Shown in pieces: positions 51,725 through 61,327 of a stretch of 64,000 bases of DNA. Within the stretch, counting starts at the first letter, position 1; each line of letters opens with the position of its first letter. Origin of the DNA: Wolinella succinogenes DSM 1740 (GTDB lineage Bacteria > Campylobacterota > Campylobacteria > Campylobacterales > Helicobacteraceae); NCBI RefSeq assembly GCF_000196135.1, contig NC_005090.1, forward strand, positions 248,001 to 312,000. Reading direction: 5' to 3'. The notes beneath the pieces are model-generated. The model was given only the letters and a program-made list of their open reading frames with translations. It searched no databases and was not told where the DNA came from. Position numbers and translations under genes: made by a program.

Positions 51725-52935
51725 TGAAAAGAGGGGCGAGGGAGCTCTGCTGGGCACTTCTTTTAAGCGGTGGATTGCACGCCGCCTCTTTGGAGGCAGA
51801 GCGCTACTTAAGCCCGCTAAAACTAGAGAGTCTAGAGCTTTTAAAGGAACAGAATGAAGAGGATAGCCAGAAGCTCCTTTGGCAATGGGTGAATCCTCTC
51901 AATCTCACCTACAGTGAAAGCCGAAACTACGACTACTCGCCCTCCACTCGCACCAAAAGCTATGCTATTGGAGTGAATCAGCCTATTTTTAAAAGCGGAG
52001 CGATCTATCACAGTATTCGCTATGCCAAGAGCTCAAAGAGATATGGAGAGGCAGAGATTAGCCTTAAGGAAAGAGAGCTCATTGTTAAGGCCCTCAATGC
52101 GCTTTTCACACTTCAAAAACTAGATCGCGAGATTCAAAAGCAGAAGCTTCTTGTTGAAAACGCCGCGATTGATGTGGAGCGCAAAAAAGAGCAGTTTCAG
52201 GCAGGATTTGTAGATAGTGGGACGCTTGATAATGCAATTTTGGATAAGAATCAAGCCGAAATCAGGGCATTGGAGCTAGAAGATAGTCGCCTTGAGGCGT
52301 TAAAAAATCTATCGGATGTAAGTGAAATTAGAGATTATCGCACCATCGAACTTCCCCGTTTTTACTGGATCGACAAAGAATCATACCTCGCCCAAAACCT
52401 TGAGCTTGAGCGTCTGAGATGGGATGAAGAGCGTCAAGGAGCGAAATACAAAGAGACAGTCGCCTCTTTTTTGCCTCAAATCTCGCTTCAAGCGGACTAC
52501 TATCATCAGCACAATCAAAATACCCGACTTCTATCGGATGGCTGGAATGATTATAAAACCGCAGGGGTGGTGCTCTCGATTCCCTTTTTTGATTTGACGA
52601 TGAGTCATCAGGTGCAAAGCGCCAAGATTAACCATCTCAAAGCCTCACTAGAGCGCGCAGATGCAAAGAGGAGTGAGGAGAATCTTTATGAGCGCCAAAA
52701 GGCCAAACTGAACATTCTGGGAGAGCGAAAGAGAAACGCTAGCGAGGATTTAAAGCTCTATAATTCTCTTCTTCAAGACAGTATTGATCGCAGTGCGGTG
52801 GGTGATCTCACGGAGTATGATGTGAAGACGATGCAAAACTCAAAACGCTCCAGAGAGATGGATATTCAAATCTATGAGCTTGAGGAGCAGATACTCTTTT
52901 TGGACCTTTACGCCAAGATTCCGGAGGCCTCTTGA
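51724..52935 (+). CDS. TolC-like outer membrane efflux protein
   Basis: 403 residues with an N-terminal signal region (ELCWALLLSGGLHAAS). Two OEP-type repeats with long coiled helices (KQKLLVENAAIDVERKKEQF, and later LNILGERKRNASEDLKLYNS) flank beta-strands (NLTYSESRNYDY, SLQADYYHQHNQN). It should form a trimeric outer-membrane channel with the adaptor encoded two genes upstream. The inner-membrane pump is not in this string. Confidence 0.82.
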   Translation: MKRGARELCWALLLSGGLHAASLEAERYLSPLKLESLELLKEQNEEDSQKLLWQWVNPLNLTYSESRNYDYSPSTRTKSYAIGVNQPIFKSGAIYHSIRYAKSSKRYGEAEISLKERELIVKALNALFTLQKLDREIQKQKLLVENAAIDVERKKEQFQAGFVDSGTLDNAILDKNQAEIRALELEDSRLEALKNLSDVSEIRDYRTIELPRFYWIDKESYLAQNLELERLRWDEERQGAKYKETVASFLPQISLQADYYHQHNQNTRLLSDGWNDYKTAGVVLSIPFFDLTMSHQVQSAKINHLKASLERADAKRSEENLYERQKAKLNILGERKRNASEDLKLYNSLLQDSIDRSAVGDLTEYDVKTMQNSKRSREMDIQIYELEEQILFLDLYAKIPEAS

Positions 52936-53945
52936 GGCCTTTTGGCGAGGTGATGCAAGAGTGGCTCTATGGGGAGAGCGGGTATTATCGCCACGCCAAA
53001 GTAGGTAGGGCGGGAGACTTTTATACCTCTGTCTCGATAGGGCGATACTTTGGAAGCACCATCGGGAATGGATTGGCTCGATTCTTAGAAGAGGGCGAGG
53101 CGAGCTTTGTGGAGATTGGCGCCTCCAGGGGGGAGCTAATCAGCGATGCGGCGCTTTTTTTGCGGCGCTTTTTTCCCGAAAAGATTCCTCTTTGTCGCTG
53201 GGTGATCATAGAGCCTTTGGAGGAGTTGCGTGCCCTGCAACGCCAGCATTGGGAGGAGAGGATCGGCGGGGCATTGCCCTTGGAGATTTTTCCCTCCTTG
53301 GAGGCGTTTAGGTGCTCTAGGGCTTTTTTTGTGGCCAATGAGCTTTTGGATGCTTTTCCGTGCGAGCTCTTTTGGGAGGGGAAGCAAGGATTTGTGAATC
53401 CTAGCGGCGAGGTGGTTTTTTTGGAGGCAGAGGAGTGGCTCAAAGAGCGCGCTCTGAAGGCTGGAGTGAGCAAAGGAGAGCTGGCTTTAGGGGTGGAAGA
53501 GCTAGTCTCTTCACTCTTTAAGTCTGCCTCTTCGTGGAGTTTTTTGACCTTTGATTATGGGCAGGATTTCCCTAGAAATGACTTCTCGATTCGACTCTAT
53601 CAGAATCACCAGCCCTTTAACTTCGCCGACTTTAAGGGGGATATTCGACCCTTTTTTGCCCAGAGCGATATCACAAGCGATGTTAATTTTGAAGAGGTTT
53701 CGCGATATTTTAAAGAGCAAGGGGCTCAAAGAATCTACTTCAATCGTCAAAATCGAGCGCTTCTAGAGATGGGCTTGGTGGAGGTGGTGGAGAAGTGGAA
53801 TAGTGAACTAAGCGGCGAAGCCTACGCCAAGGAGATGCTTAGTGTGCGGCCATTGCTTGATCCAAGTCTGCTTGGGGAGCGCTTCAAGTGTGCATGTTTT
53901 GCCACAGATGAGAGGCTTTGCTCGAAGCTTTTTTGGGGGCTTTAA
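52932..53945 (+). CDS. MidA/NDUFAF7-like SAM-dependent methyltransferase (DUF185)
   Basis: 337 residues from a TTG overlapping the previous stop (TTGA). MQEWLYGESGYYRHAKVGRA then GDFYTSVSIGRYFGSTIG is the DUF185 opening. FVEIGASRGELISDA is the SAM-binding loop, and FFVANELLDAFPCELF and FLTFDYGQDFPRND are further family blocks. The mitochondrial homologue methylates an arginine of a complex I subunit; the bacterial target is unknown. The last 62 bp overlap the 3' end of the convergent histidine kinase gene. Confidence 0.88.
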   Translation: MRPFGEVMQEWLYGESGYYRHAKVGRAGDFYTSVSIGRYFGSTIGNGLARFLEEGEASFVEIGASRGELISDAALFLRRFFPEKIPLCRWVIIEPLEELRALQRQHWEERIGGALPLEIFPSLEAFRCSRAFFVANELLDAFPCELFWEGKQGFVNPSGEVVFLEAEEWLKERALKAGVSKGELALGVEELVSSLFKSASSWSFLTFDYGQDFPRNDFSIRLYQNHQPFNFADFKGDIRPFFAQSDITSDVNFEEVSRYFKEQGAQRIYFNRQNRALLEMGLVEVVEKWNSELSGEAYAKEMLSVRPLLDPSLLGERFKCACFATDERLCSKLFWGL

Positions 53946-55248
53946 CCACCTCCAGCTCTCTAAGATCGAGCTCCAAAGTGGCAACCGTCCCTTGAGAATC
54001 GATACGGTTTTCAAGCTTGATGGTTCCATTGAGTGCGTCTGCGGCACTCTTGGCGAGGAAAAGTCCAAGGCCTGCGCCACTTTTGTTGCCTGAGCGTTTG
54101 AAAGGCGCAAAGATATCGATGCTTCCATCTAGCCCACACCCCTCATCAATCACCTCGATTCTGAGCTTGGTTTTGTAAAAAATTGCGCTTCTAAAAAGGA
54201 CACTTTTCCCCTCAGGAGTAAATTTGAGCGCATTTTGGAGGAAGTTTTGGATGATCTGCGTCAAAAGCGTGGGCTGGAGATGCACCATCAGCGACTCAGG
54301 TTTGAGGTCAAGAATCAAAAATTTCTTCTCTTCTCGCGCCAAAAGCAAAAAATTTTCACCAATATTTCGCAAGAAAGCCATGATATCGAGGTCTTCACTC
54401 TTCTCAAATTGAGCCCCCTCTTGACGACCGATGTCAAGCACGCTTTTGATCATGCTGTTCATCTCGTTGATGCTTTGGATGTTGCTTTTGAGAGTTTCAA
54501 CATATTTTTCAGTTTCACGCGGCTTGATGAGCACCACTTCGCACTTGGTCTTCATCACCGCTAAGGGGGTTTTGAGCTCGTGCGCCACTCCGATAAAGAG
54601 CTCCTTTTGGTAGAGCATATAGCGCTGAAGGCGAGCGATGAGGCTATTGAGCGACTGCCCAAGAGGAGTGAACTCCTCAGGAATCTTCTCCATCTCTAGG
54701 GGTTTTAGCATATTTTCGTTCATTTTTGCAAGCGTGTTGGAGAGCTCTAGGATGGGCTTGGAGAGGATTTTAGAGAGGGTGAAGGCGTAGATTTGAATGA
54801 GAATAAGCCCCCCAAAATTGATGATCATGATGCTATTGAGAATCATGCTAAGAAGCTTGTGAATCCCGCTCACATCCTTGGTGATGGAGACATAACTGTT
54901 TTCATGTTTGTCATAGGGATATTGAATTTGAAAATAGCTTTTTTCGCTATCTTTGAACTCTCTAAAAACCACACCGCTCTCGCGTTTGGGGGCTGAAGTG
55001 ATAAGAATCGTGATCTCTCCCGCTCTCAAGGAGGCGATGCTGTAGGCGTTAATTTGAGTTCCGATGGGATATTTAGTGCCTGAGCTCGTCACATAAGTCG
55101 CCTCAGTGATGAGCTCCTCTTTGAGCTCGCCATAGAGCGAGCTCTTGATGTAGGCATAAAGAATAAAAGAGAATACCGCAATAAGCGCGACGGAAGAGAA
55201 GGCGAGCTGTTTAGCGTATTCGCCCTTTATACTCCTTTGGGATAGCAA
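53884..55248 (-). CDS. Sensor histidine kinase
   Basis: 454 residues. Two membrane spans (FSSVALIAVFSFILYAYI at about 16-34 and IMIINFGGLILIQIYAF at about 140-157) flank a periplasmic sensor of about 100 residues. A HAMP-like linker follows, then the phospho-acceptor motif FIGVAHELKTPLAVMKTK. The ATPase domain has LTQIIQNFLQNALKFTPEG (N box), VIDEGCGLD and KSGAGLGLFLAKSAAD. It overlaps the response regulator by 22 bp. Signal unknown. Confidence 0.92.
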   Translation of the reverse strand: MLSQRSIKGEYAKQLAFSSVALIAVFSFILYAYIKSSLYGELKEELITEATYVTSSGTKYPIGTQINAYSIASLRAGEITILITSAPKRESGVVFREFKDSEKSYFQIQYPYDKHENSYVSITKDVSGIHKLLSMILNSIMIINFGGLILIQIYAFTLSKILSKPILELSNTLAKMNENMLKPLEMEKIPEEFTPLGQSLNSLIARLQRYMLYQKELFIGVAHELKTPLAVMKTKCEVVLIKPRETEKYVETLKSNIQSINEMNSMIKSVLDIGRQEGAQFEKSEDLDIMAFLRNIGENFLLLAREEKKFLILDLKPESLMVHLQPTLLTQIIQNFLQNALKFTPEGKSVLFRSAIFYKTKLRIEVIDEGCGLDGSIDIFAPFKRSGNKSGAGLGLFLAKSAADALNGTIKLENRIDSQGTVATLELDLRELEVVKAPKKASSKASHLWQNMHT

Positions 55249-55898
55249 AATCGATAGCCTCGTCTGCGAACGGTTTCAATCGTGGAGATATTGAGGGGTT
55301 TATCCATTTTTTGGCGGATTTGGTTGATGGCCACTTCAATGACGTTGGGGGTGACGAGCTCTGGCTCTTCCCAAATTGCGTCAAGGAGTTGCTCTTTGGA
55401 AACGATCTGATCGCGATGACGCGCTAGGTGGGTGAGCACTTCAAAAGGCTTGCCCTTAAGCTCAATCTCTTGGCCTTTATAGGTGATCTTCTCTTCGTCA
55501 GGGTTGATGATGAGGTCTTCGATTTCGATGAGATTGGTGCCACCGAATCGTAATCTAGCTTCGATTCTTGCAACCAATACATCAAAGTCAAAAGGCTTGG
55601 CGATAAAGTCGTCCGCGCCTCCACGCAATGCTTCAATTTCGCTCTCTTTGTCATCGCGCGCTGAGAGAATCACTACGGCCGTGCGAGGAGACTTGCTCTT
55701 GACTTGACTAATAATATCTAGCCCGCTACCATCAGGAAGCATCCAGTCAGTCAAGACCAGATCGTAGTTTCGAATGCTGATATAGTATTCGCCATCTTTG
55801 AGATTCTCGGCGACATCGGTTTGGTAGTTAAATTCGTTGAGGCCTTCGGCAAGGGTTTTATTGAGGGTGATTTCATCTTCAATGATGAGGATTCGCAT
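55227..55898 (-). CDS. OmpR-family response regulator
   Basis: 223 residues. The receiver starts MRILIIEDEITLNKTLAEGL, has the phospho-acceptor in LVLTDWMLPDGSG and the conserved Lys in DFIAKPFDFD. The winged-helix effector ends with VEVAINQIRQKMDKP-type (NVIEVAINQIRQKMD), VRRRGYRF. It is the DNA-binding partner of the overlapping histidine kinase. Its targets cannot be read from sequence. Confidence 0.95.
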   Translation of the reverse strand: MRILIIEDEITLNKTLAEGLNEFNYQTDVAENLKDGEYYISIRNYDLVLTDWMLPDGSGLDIISQVKSKSPRTAVVILSARDDKESEIEALRGGADDFIAKPFDFDVLVARIEARLRFGGTNLIEIEDLIINPDEEKITYKGQEIELKGKPFEVLTHLARHRDQIVSKEQLLDAIWEEPELVTPNVIEVAINQIRQKMDKPLNISTIETVRRRGYRFCYPKGV

Positions 55899-56010
55899 AC
55901 GCTTCCTTTGTGGGGTGTTTTAAGGAGAATTATAGCATATTCTTAGAAATTTTTAAAGAAAGTTTTATCGAAAATTAAAACATTTCTCCTCTTGCTTTTG
56001 ACACCAAAAA

Positions 56011-56667
56011 TCACTCAAGATTTTTGAGTGCCCCTACGACTCTGCCAATGACCTCGATTCCATCTCGCTCTAAGGTTTGCGTGGGGTAGAGGGAGTTGTC
56101 TGAGAGGATATCAACCCCGCCATCAAGACGCTCTTGAAGACGCTTCACAAAGATTCCATGAGGGGTTTGAATGACAAAGATTCCCCCTTTGGAGATTTGT
56201 CTTTTTTGGCGATGAATAAAAATGAGATCGCCATCCTCTAGTGTGGGCTCCATGGAATCGCCCGTGACAGCGATCGCCTCGATCTGCTTAATCTCTTTTT
56301 CGCCCCCTAAGCGCTCCACCCAAAAAGCATCCAGTTTGATTCTTTCACAAGCTTCGGTGTCATTGAAGGCTCCGCCCCCTGCGGAGGCATGGACTTGTGA
56401 AAAATAGCGAATGTAGCAATATTGATTGGTGGTATCAATGAGGCTTTCGGGGGCTTGATTGTAAAAGAGCCAGTTGGCAGAGATTTTTCGCTTAGCACAA
56501 AAGGCGAGAATCTCTTCATAGGGAATCTTTTGACGACTCTTCATGCAGGCAAAGCTTTGGGGGTGGATATGAAGTGCTAGGGCTACATCGCGATCCAAGA
56601 CTTTCTGCCCCTCCTTCTCTTCTGAGAGAATATCTTTGAGCTTTTCAATGATCTCATTTAAATCCAT
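56011..56667 (-). CDS. S24-type (LexA/CI-like) self-cleaving transcriptional repressor
   Basis: 218 residues. Residues 1-70 form a divergent helix-turn-helix region (DVALALHIHPQSFACMKSRQ). The peptidase S24 domain has an Ala-Gly cleavage site in HASAGGGAFND (A96-G97), the nucleophile in VTGDSMEPTLEDGD (S138) and the general-base lysine in HGIFVKRLQ (K175). Such repressors cut themselves when RecA is activated by DNA damage. A long inverted repeat lies in its promoter region (56701-56745). It looks chromosomal rather than prophage-borne, because no phage genes are near. Confidence 0.9.
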   Translation of the reverse strand: MDLNEIIEKLKDILSEEKEGQKVLDRDVALALHIHPQSFACMKSRQKIPYEEILAFCAKRKISANWLFYNQAPESLIDTTNQYCYIRYFSQVHASAGGGAFNDTEACERIKLDAFWVERLGGEKEIKQIEAIAVTGDSMEPTLEDGDLIFIHRQKRQISKGGIFVIQTPHGIFVKRLQERLDGGVDILSDNSLYPTQTLERDGIEVIGRVVGALKNLE

Positions 56668-56700
56668 GATTCTTCTCCTCTTGGGGCGAGCAATCTTTCA

Positions 56701-56745
56701 AATTGTAGTTTTTTATCCTATTACTTGGGGAATAAAATTACAATT
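56701..56745. promoter_or_regulatory. Candidate operator of the S24 repressor (inverted repeat)
   Basis: Arms 56701-56718 (AATTGTAGTTTTTTATCC) and 56729-56745 (GGAATAAAATTACAATT) are inverted repeats with a few mismatches around a 10-bp centre. The site is about 35 bp upstream of the repressor start and 65 bp upstream of the divergent small frame at 56810, so it could control both. Confidence 0.55.
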
Positions 56746-56809
56746 TGCAATGTATTCTAGCAAAAAATTGGCAAATCGATAGAATTTTTGAAAAACCTAG
56801 GAGGAGCCA

Positions 56810-56881
56810 ATGAAAAAGGTAGAGAAGATTTGGAATTCTTTGGAGAGACGCTTGGCGGAGATGGGGATGAGAATCTTTTGA
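56810..56881 (+). CDS. Candidate 23-residue peptide, divergent from the S24 repressor
   Basis: The frame MKKVEKIWNSLERRLAEMG then MRIF and stop is preceded by AGGAGGAG at ideal distance, one of the strongest ribosome sites in the window. The peptide is basic and could form an amphipathic helix. It ends 22 bp before the 3' end of groEL. A divergent small gene next to a self-cleaving repressor and its operator recalls damage-induced small proteins, but I recognise no family. It could also be non-coding or a decayed gene end. Confidence 0.4.
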   Translation: MKKVEKIWNSLERRLAEMGMRIF

Positions 56882-56903
56882 GAGAGGGGGAGGAGAGGGG
56901 GGA

Positions 56904-58544
56904 TTACATCATCCCGCCCATGCCTCCCATCCCACCCATGCCACTCATGTCGGGCATAGCAGGTTTGTCTTCTTTAATCTCACTGATAGTTGCTTCGGTA
57001 GTGAGGAGCAAGCTAGAGACTGAGACAGCGTTTTGGAGGGCGATTCTCGCGACTTTGAGGGGGTCAATGATTCCCTCGGCGAACATATCGACATACTCTC
57101 CATTGGCGGCGTTGAAGCCAAAGTTTTCATTGCCGTTTTGCTCTACATTGTTTGCAACGACACCTGCGTCAAAACCAGCGTTTTGAGCGATTTGCTTCAA
57201 GGGAGCAGAGATGGCGCGTTTGATGATCTCATAGCCGATTTTCTCATCACCGCTTAGCTCTAGTTTCACTTTAGCAGCGGCTCGAATGAGGGCTGCGCCC
57301 CCGCCGATAACAATTCCTTCTTCGACAGCTGCTTTGGTTGCAGAGAGGGCGTCATCCACGCGATCTTTTTTCTCTTTCATCTCCACTTCGCTAGCTGCAC
57401 CCACTTTGATGACTGCGACACCGCCGCTTAGCTTGGCCAATCGCTCTTGGAGTTTCTCTCGGTCATAATCAGAAGTGGTGGCTTCGATTTGGGTTCGGAT
57501 TTGAGCCACGCGAGCGTTCACTTCATCCTTGGAGCCTTTTCCATCCACGATAGTAGAGTTGTCTTTGTCGATTACCACTCTAGCGGCTTGGCCTAGATCA
57601 GCGATAGTTGCGCTCTCAAGGGTTTTGCCAATCTCTTCGCTGATGACGCTTCCACCTGTGAGGGTAGCAATGTCTTTGAGCATCTCTTTTCTTCGATCGC
57701 CAAAACCAGGGGCTTTAACCGCGGCCACATTGAGGACGCCTCGAAGTTTGTTGACCACAAGCGTGGTGAGAGCTTCACCTTCAATATCTTCAGCCACGAT
57801 AAGAAGAGGTCTGCCGCTCTTCATGGTGCCCTCAAGAAGGGGAAGAATATCTTTCATGGAGGTGATTTTCTTGTCTGTGAGCAGGATATAAGGATTTTCT
57901 AGGACGGCCTCCATCTTGTCGCTGTTGGTTACAAAATAGGGAGAGAGGTAGCCTCGATCAAACTGCATTCCCTCAACCACATTGAGTTCATCGTTGATTC
58001 CTTTGGCCTCTTCAACGGTGATAACACCATCTTTGCCTACTTTTTCCATAGCTTCAGCGATGAGACTACCGATGTTTTCATCAGAGTTGGCGGAGATGGT
58101 AGCCACTTGTGCAATCTCTTTTTTGTCATTAACTTTCTTGGAGAGTTTCTTTAGCTCATCAATGATTGCAGCGGTGGCTTTGTCCATTCCTCTTTTGACT
58201 TCGATAGGATTCGCGCCCGCGGTGATGTTGCGCAAGCCCTCTTTGAAGATTCCATGAGCCAAAACGGTCGCTGTGGTGGTTCCATCACCTGCGGCGTCTG
58301 CGGTTTTGCTTGCTACCTCTTTGACGAGTTGAGCCCCCATGTTGCTGATCGCATCGGCTAGCTCAATCTCTTTGGCAACAGAGACGCCATCTTTGGTGAT
58401 AGAGGGAGCACCAAAGCTTTTTTGGATAAGGACATTTCGTCCTCTTGGTCCCATGGTCACTTTGACCGCATCAGCGAGTTGTCGAACGCCTTCATAAAGC
58501 TTGTTGCGTGCGCTGTCAGAGAAGTTAATTTCCTTAGATGCCAT
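56904..58544 (-). CDS. groEL: 60-kDa chaperonin GroEL
   Basis: 546 residues. [51 protein letters not shown], and [16 protein letters not shown] are GroEL blocks with the ATP-binding aspartate region. The C-terminus is the classical Gly-Met tail ([12 protein letters not shown]). It forms the double-ring folding chamber with GroES as lid. Its ATG follows groES by about 90 bp, and the two share a promoter upstream of groES. Confidence 0.98.
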   Translation of the reverse strand: MASKEINFSDSARNKLYEGVRQLADAVKVTMGPRGRNVLIQKSFGAPSITKDGVSVAKEIELADAISNMGAQLVKEVASKTADAAGDGTTTATVLAHGIFKEGLRNITAGANPIEVKRGMDKATAAIIDELKKLSKKVNDKKEIAQVATISANSDENIGSLIAEAMEKVGKDGVITVEEAKGINDELNVVEGMQFDRGYLSPYFVTNSDKMEAVLENPYILLTDKKITSMKDILPLLEGTMKSGRPLLIVAEDIEGEALTTLVVNKLRGVLNVAAVKAPGFGDRRKEMLKDIATLTGGSVISEEIGKTLESATIADLGQAARVVIDKDNSTIVDGKGSKDEVNARVAQIRTQIEATTSDYDREKLQERLAKLSGGVAVIKVGAASEVEMKEKKDRVDDALSATKAAVEEGIVIGGGAALIRAAAKVKLELSGDEKIGYEIIKRAISAPLKQIAQNAGFDAGVVANNVEQNGNENFGFNAANGEYVDMFAEGIIDPLKVARIALQNAVSVSSLLLTTEATISEIKEDKPAMPDMSGMGGMGGMGGMM

Positions 58545-58635
58545 GACAAATCTCCTTAAGATTTAATATTTTAGATGGTTTGAATCAATGGATAAAATCG
58601 AGAATCTAAATTGCTTCCAAATAGAAAGCGGAGAA

Positions 58636-58905
58636 TCACTCGATGGTTCCGAGTAGATCTTCCACTTTTAGGATTAGATACTCTTTGCCCTCTAGCTTGA
58701 CGTCAGTTCCTGAATATTTAGCGAAAACGACTTGGCTGCCTGCTTTGAGGAGACCCTCTTTAGCGACCTCTTCGCTGAGAGCTTTGACTGTACCCATGAG
58801 AGGCTTCTCTTTGGCGTTGTCGGGAATAATGATGCCAGACGCCGTTTTGGTGTCCTCTTCAAGCCTCTCGACTAGAACTCGTTGACCTAGTGGTTTGAAA
58901 TTCAT
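58636..58905 (-). CDS. groES: 10-kDa co-chaperonin GroES
   Basis: 89 residues, a standard Gro[22 protein letters not shown], the mobile loop [14 protein letters not shown] and the end [17 protein letters not shown]. It caps GroEL. H. pylori's homologue HspA carries an extra histidine-rich nickel-binding tail; this one does not. The GGAGG ribosome site precedes the ATG, and a promoter with a CIRCE-like element lies just upstream. Confidence 0.97.
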   Translation of the reverse strand: MNFKPLGQRVLVERLEEDTKTASGIIIPDNAKEKPLMGTVKALSEEVAKEGLLKAGSQVVFAKYSGTDVKLEGKEYLILKVEDLLGTIE

Positions 58906-58930
58906 AATGAAAACCTCCTGAGATTGATTT

Positions 58931-58957
58931 TTAGCAATTGCTAAATTAAAGTGCCAA
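58931..58957 (-). promoter_or_regulatory. Degenerate CIRCE (HrcA operator) in the groES leader
   Basis: On the reverse strand TTGGCACTT, nine bases, AATTGCTAA. The CIRCE consensus is TTAGCACTC-N9-GAGTGCTAA, so each arm matches at 7 of 9 positions with exact spacing. It lies just downstream of the -10 box, the normal CIRCE position. Confidence 0.6.
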
Positions 58958-58958
58958 A

Positions 58959-58987
58959 ATTTTACCCGCTCTCTCCAAAAATGTCAA
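58959..58987 (-). promoter_or_regulatory. Sigma70 promoter of groESL
   Basis: On the reverse strand TTGACA (58982-58987), exactly 17 bp, and TAAAAT (58959-58964), about 55 bp upstream of the groES ATG. This is the best classical promoter in the window. Confidence 0.8.
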
Positions 58988-59171
58988 GATATTATGGCTT
59001 AATGGAAAATTAATTGAGTCTATAAGACTAATGTATTATAAGTCTATATCTAGCAATATTAGCAGTCAAAAGCAAAGCTATTAGAGTGCAAAAGCTTATC
59101 TAAAGTTTTAATCCCCCCTAAAGCAACTTTGGAGTTAAATTCCCCAAAATTTTTGTCAAGGAAAAGCTGCT

Positions 59172-60344
59172 ATGTATTCCCACCGAATCGAGTCTTTGTC
59201 AGAATCTATGACTATTGCTATCAGCACGCTAGCCAGAGAGCTTCAGAGCAAAGGGAAGGATGTAATCTCTCTTTCTGCGGGTGAGCCTGATTTTGAGACA
59301 CCTCAAGTGATTAAAGACGAGGCAATCAAGGCGATTGAGGATGGCTTCACTAAATACACCTCGGTGGCAGGGATACCTGAGCTTTTGAAGGCGATTCAAG
59401 CCAAGCTGGCCAGAGACAATCATCTAGAATATGAAACTAAGGAGATTTTGGTGAGCAATGGAGCCAAGCACTCCCTTTTTAACATCTTTCAGGCCATTGT
59501 AGAGGAGGGAGACGAGGTGATTATCCCTTCGCCCTATTGGGTCACCTATCCCGAAGTGGTCACCTATTGCGGTGGAAAAAATATCTTTATTGAGACTTGT
59601 GATGCGTCAGGCTTTAAGATGAGTGCTGCCCAACTCAAAGCCGCTCTCACTCCCAAGACTAAGGCGCTGGTTTTGACCACGCCCTCTAACCCTACAGGTT
59701 CAGTCTACAGTCGCCAAGAGCTGGAGGCGATTGCTGAGGTGCTCAAAGGAACCAACGTCTGGGTGGTGAGCGATGAGATGTATGAAAAGCTTGTCTATGG
59801 GGTGGAATTCACCTCGGTGGCGAGCATCTCTGAGGATATGCTAAAGCGCACCATCACGGTGAATGGCCTGAGCAAATCGGCTGCGATGACAGGCTGGCGC
59901 ATGGGCTATCTTGCAACCAAAGACAAAAAGCTCATCAAGTTGATGGATAATCTCCAGAGCCAATGCACCTCCAATATCTGTTCTATCACTCAAAAAGCCT
60001 CGATTCCTGGCTTGGATGGTCGCATAGATCCAGAGGTGGAAAAGATGCGACAAGAGTTTGAGAGGCGGCGCAATTTCGCCGTGGATGCGCTCAATGCCAT
60101 CAAAGGGCTCTCAGTCATTAAGCCTGAAGGGGCATTTTATCTCTTTGTGAACACCAAGGCGCTAGAGCTTGATTCGATGCAGTTTTGCAAAGATCTTCTT
60201 GAAGAGGAGGGTGTGGCAGTTGTTCCAGGGATTGGCTTTGGGATGGAGGGGTATTTTCGACTCTCCTTTGCCACTAGCATGGAGAAGATAGAAGAGGGAA
60301 TCAAGCGAATCGCTCGATTCTGTGAGAAGCGAGAGAGGGCTTAG
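59172..60344 (+). CDS. Aspartate aminotransferase (class I PLP enzyme)
   Basis: 390 residues. [45 protein letters not shown] and [12 protein letters not shown] are family I aminotransferase blocks. [16 protein letters not shown] contains the PLP lysine. It moves the amino group between aspartate and 2-oxoglutarate. This I-gamma type sometimes also handles prephenate or aromatic acids. It has its own upstream region of about 200 bp and is convergent with trpS (4-bp overlap). Confidence 0.93.
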   Translation: MYSHRIESLSESMTIAISTLARELQSKGKDVISLSAGEPDFETPQVIKDEAIKAIEDGFTKYTSVAGIPELLKAIQAKLARDNHLEYETKEILVSNGAKHSLFNIFQAIVEEGDEVIIPSPYWVTYPEVVTYCGGKNIFIETCDASGFKMSAAQLKAALTPKTKALVLTTPSNPTGSVYSRQELEAIAEVLKGTNVWVVSDEMYEKLVYGVEFTSVASISEDMLKRTITVNGLSKSAAMTGWRMGYLATKDKKLIKLMDNLQSQCTSNICSITQKASIPGLDGRIDPEVEKMRQEFERRRNFAVDALNAIKGLSVIKPEGAFYLFVNTKALELDSMQFCKDLLEEEGVAVVPGIGFGMEGYFRLSFATSMEKIEEGIKRIARFCEKRERA

Positions 60345-61327
60345 ATCAAGCCCACTCGCTCCTTGACTTCCTTGTAGGTCTTTTGAGCAATTTTTCTCAC
60401 TTCGCTGGCTCCATGGGAGAGAACCTCCTCTAGATAGCCCTGTTCTTTGGTGAGCTTTGCGTAACGCTCTTGAATGGGCTTCAATCCTTCGATCACCGCC
60501 TCAGCAACCGCCACTTTAAAGATTCCATAGCCTTTGCCTTCAAACTCAGCTTCGATGACCTCTTGGGAATAGCCTGTGAAGATTTGATAGATCGTGAGGA
60601 GGTTGAAGATTCCTATCTGCTCTGGATTGAAGCGCACTAGATTCTCCGAATCGGTGGTCGCTTTTTTGAACTTCTTGAGAATCTCATCGGGCGTGTCCAA
60701 AAGAGCAATCCCATGATTAGGCTTGCCCTCGCTTTTGCTCATCTTTTTGGTGGGATCATCCAGCCCCATGATGCGTGCCCCCATTTTGGGGATCATGGGC
60801 TCTGGGATTTTGAATGTCTCACCATAGTCGCGATTGAATCGCTCAGCGACATCGCGAGTGAGCTCAAGGTGTTGTTTTTGATCTTCCCCCACGGGAACAA
60901 AATCGGTCTGATAGAGGAGGATATCCGCGGCCATGAGGGCGGGGTAGTTGAAGAGACCAATGTTAATATTTTTGGGATTTTTTTGGCTCTTGTCTTTGAA
61001 TTGAGTCATGCGGCTCATATCACCCATGGGGATATTGCAGTCTAAAATCCACGCTAAAGCGGCGTGTTCGTCCACTTCAGATTGGATGAAGAGCTTTGAT
61101 TTTTTCATGTCGATTCCACAGGCTAGCAAAACGGCGGCAAGCTCGTAGGTTTTAGCCCTAAGCAGGGCAGGGTCTTGCTTGATGGTGATGGCATGGGAGT
61201 TGACGATGCAGAAGATATTGTCAAATTCATCTTGAGAATCGACCCAATTCTTAACCGCGCCTAAGTAATTGCCTAGATGGATGTTGCCTGTGGGTTGAAT
61301 ACCAGAAAATACACGTTTTTTTATCAT
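60341..61327 (-). CDS. trpS: Tryptophanyl-tRNA synthetase
   Basis: 328 residues, class Ic synthetase. [18 protein letters not shown] carries the HIGH-like motif. [16 protein letters not shown] and [20 protein letters not shown] are TrpRS blocks, and KKMSKSEG is the KMSKS loop. It charges tRNA-Trp. It overlaps the upstream bioC-like gene by 4 bp; the order trpS-bioC-secG-frr-pyrE-RDD matches H. pylori as I recall it. Confidence 0.96.
   Translation of the reverse strand: MIKKRVFSGIQPTGNIHLGNYLGAVKNWVDSQDEFDNIFCIVNSHAITIKQDPALLRAKTYELAAVLLACGIDMKKSKLFIQSEVDEHAALAWILDCNIPMGDMSRMTQFKDKSQKNPKNINIGLFNYPALMAADILLYQTDFVPVGEDQKQHLELTRDVAERFNRDYGETFKIPEPMIPKMGARIMGLDDPTKKMSKSEGKPNHGIALLDTPDEILKKFKKATTDSENLVRFNPEQIGIFNLLTIYQIFTGYSQEVIEAEFEGKGYGIFKVAVAEAVIEGLKPIQERYAKLTKEQGYLEEVLSHGASEVRKIAQKTYKEVKERVGLI

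Noticed and set aside
56011-56881. Prophage remnant suggested by the S24 repressor
   Set aside because: No integrase, structural, lysis or replication genes and no attachment-site duplication nearby; both flanks are housekeeping genes.
56788-57186. 132-codon forward frame overlapping the groEL end
   Set aside because: It lies mostly antisense to groEL codons for the conserved C-terminus and shows the low-complexity pattern of a shadow frame; only the short frame at 56810 has a good ribosome site.
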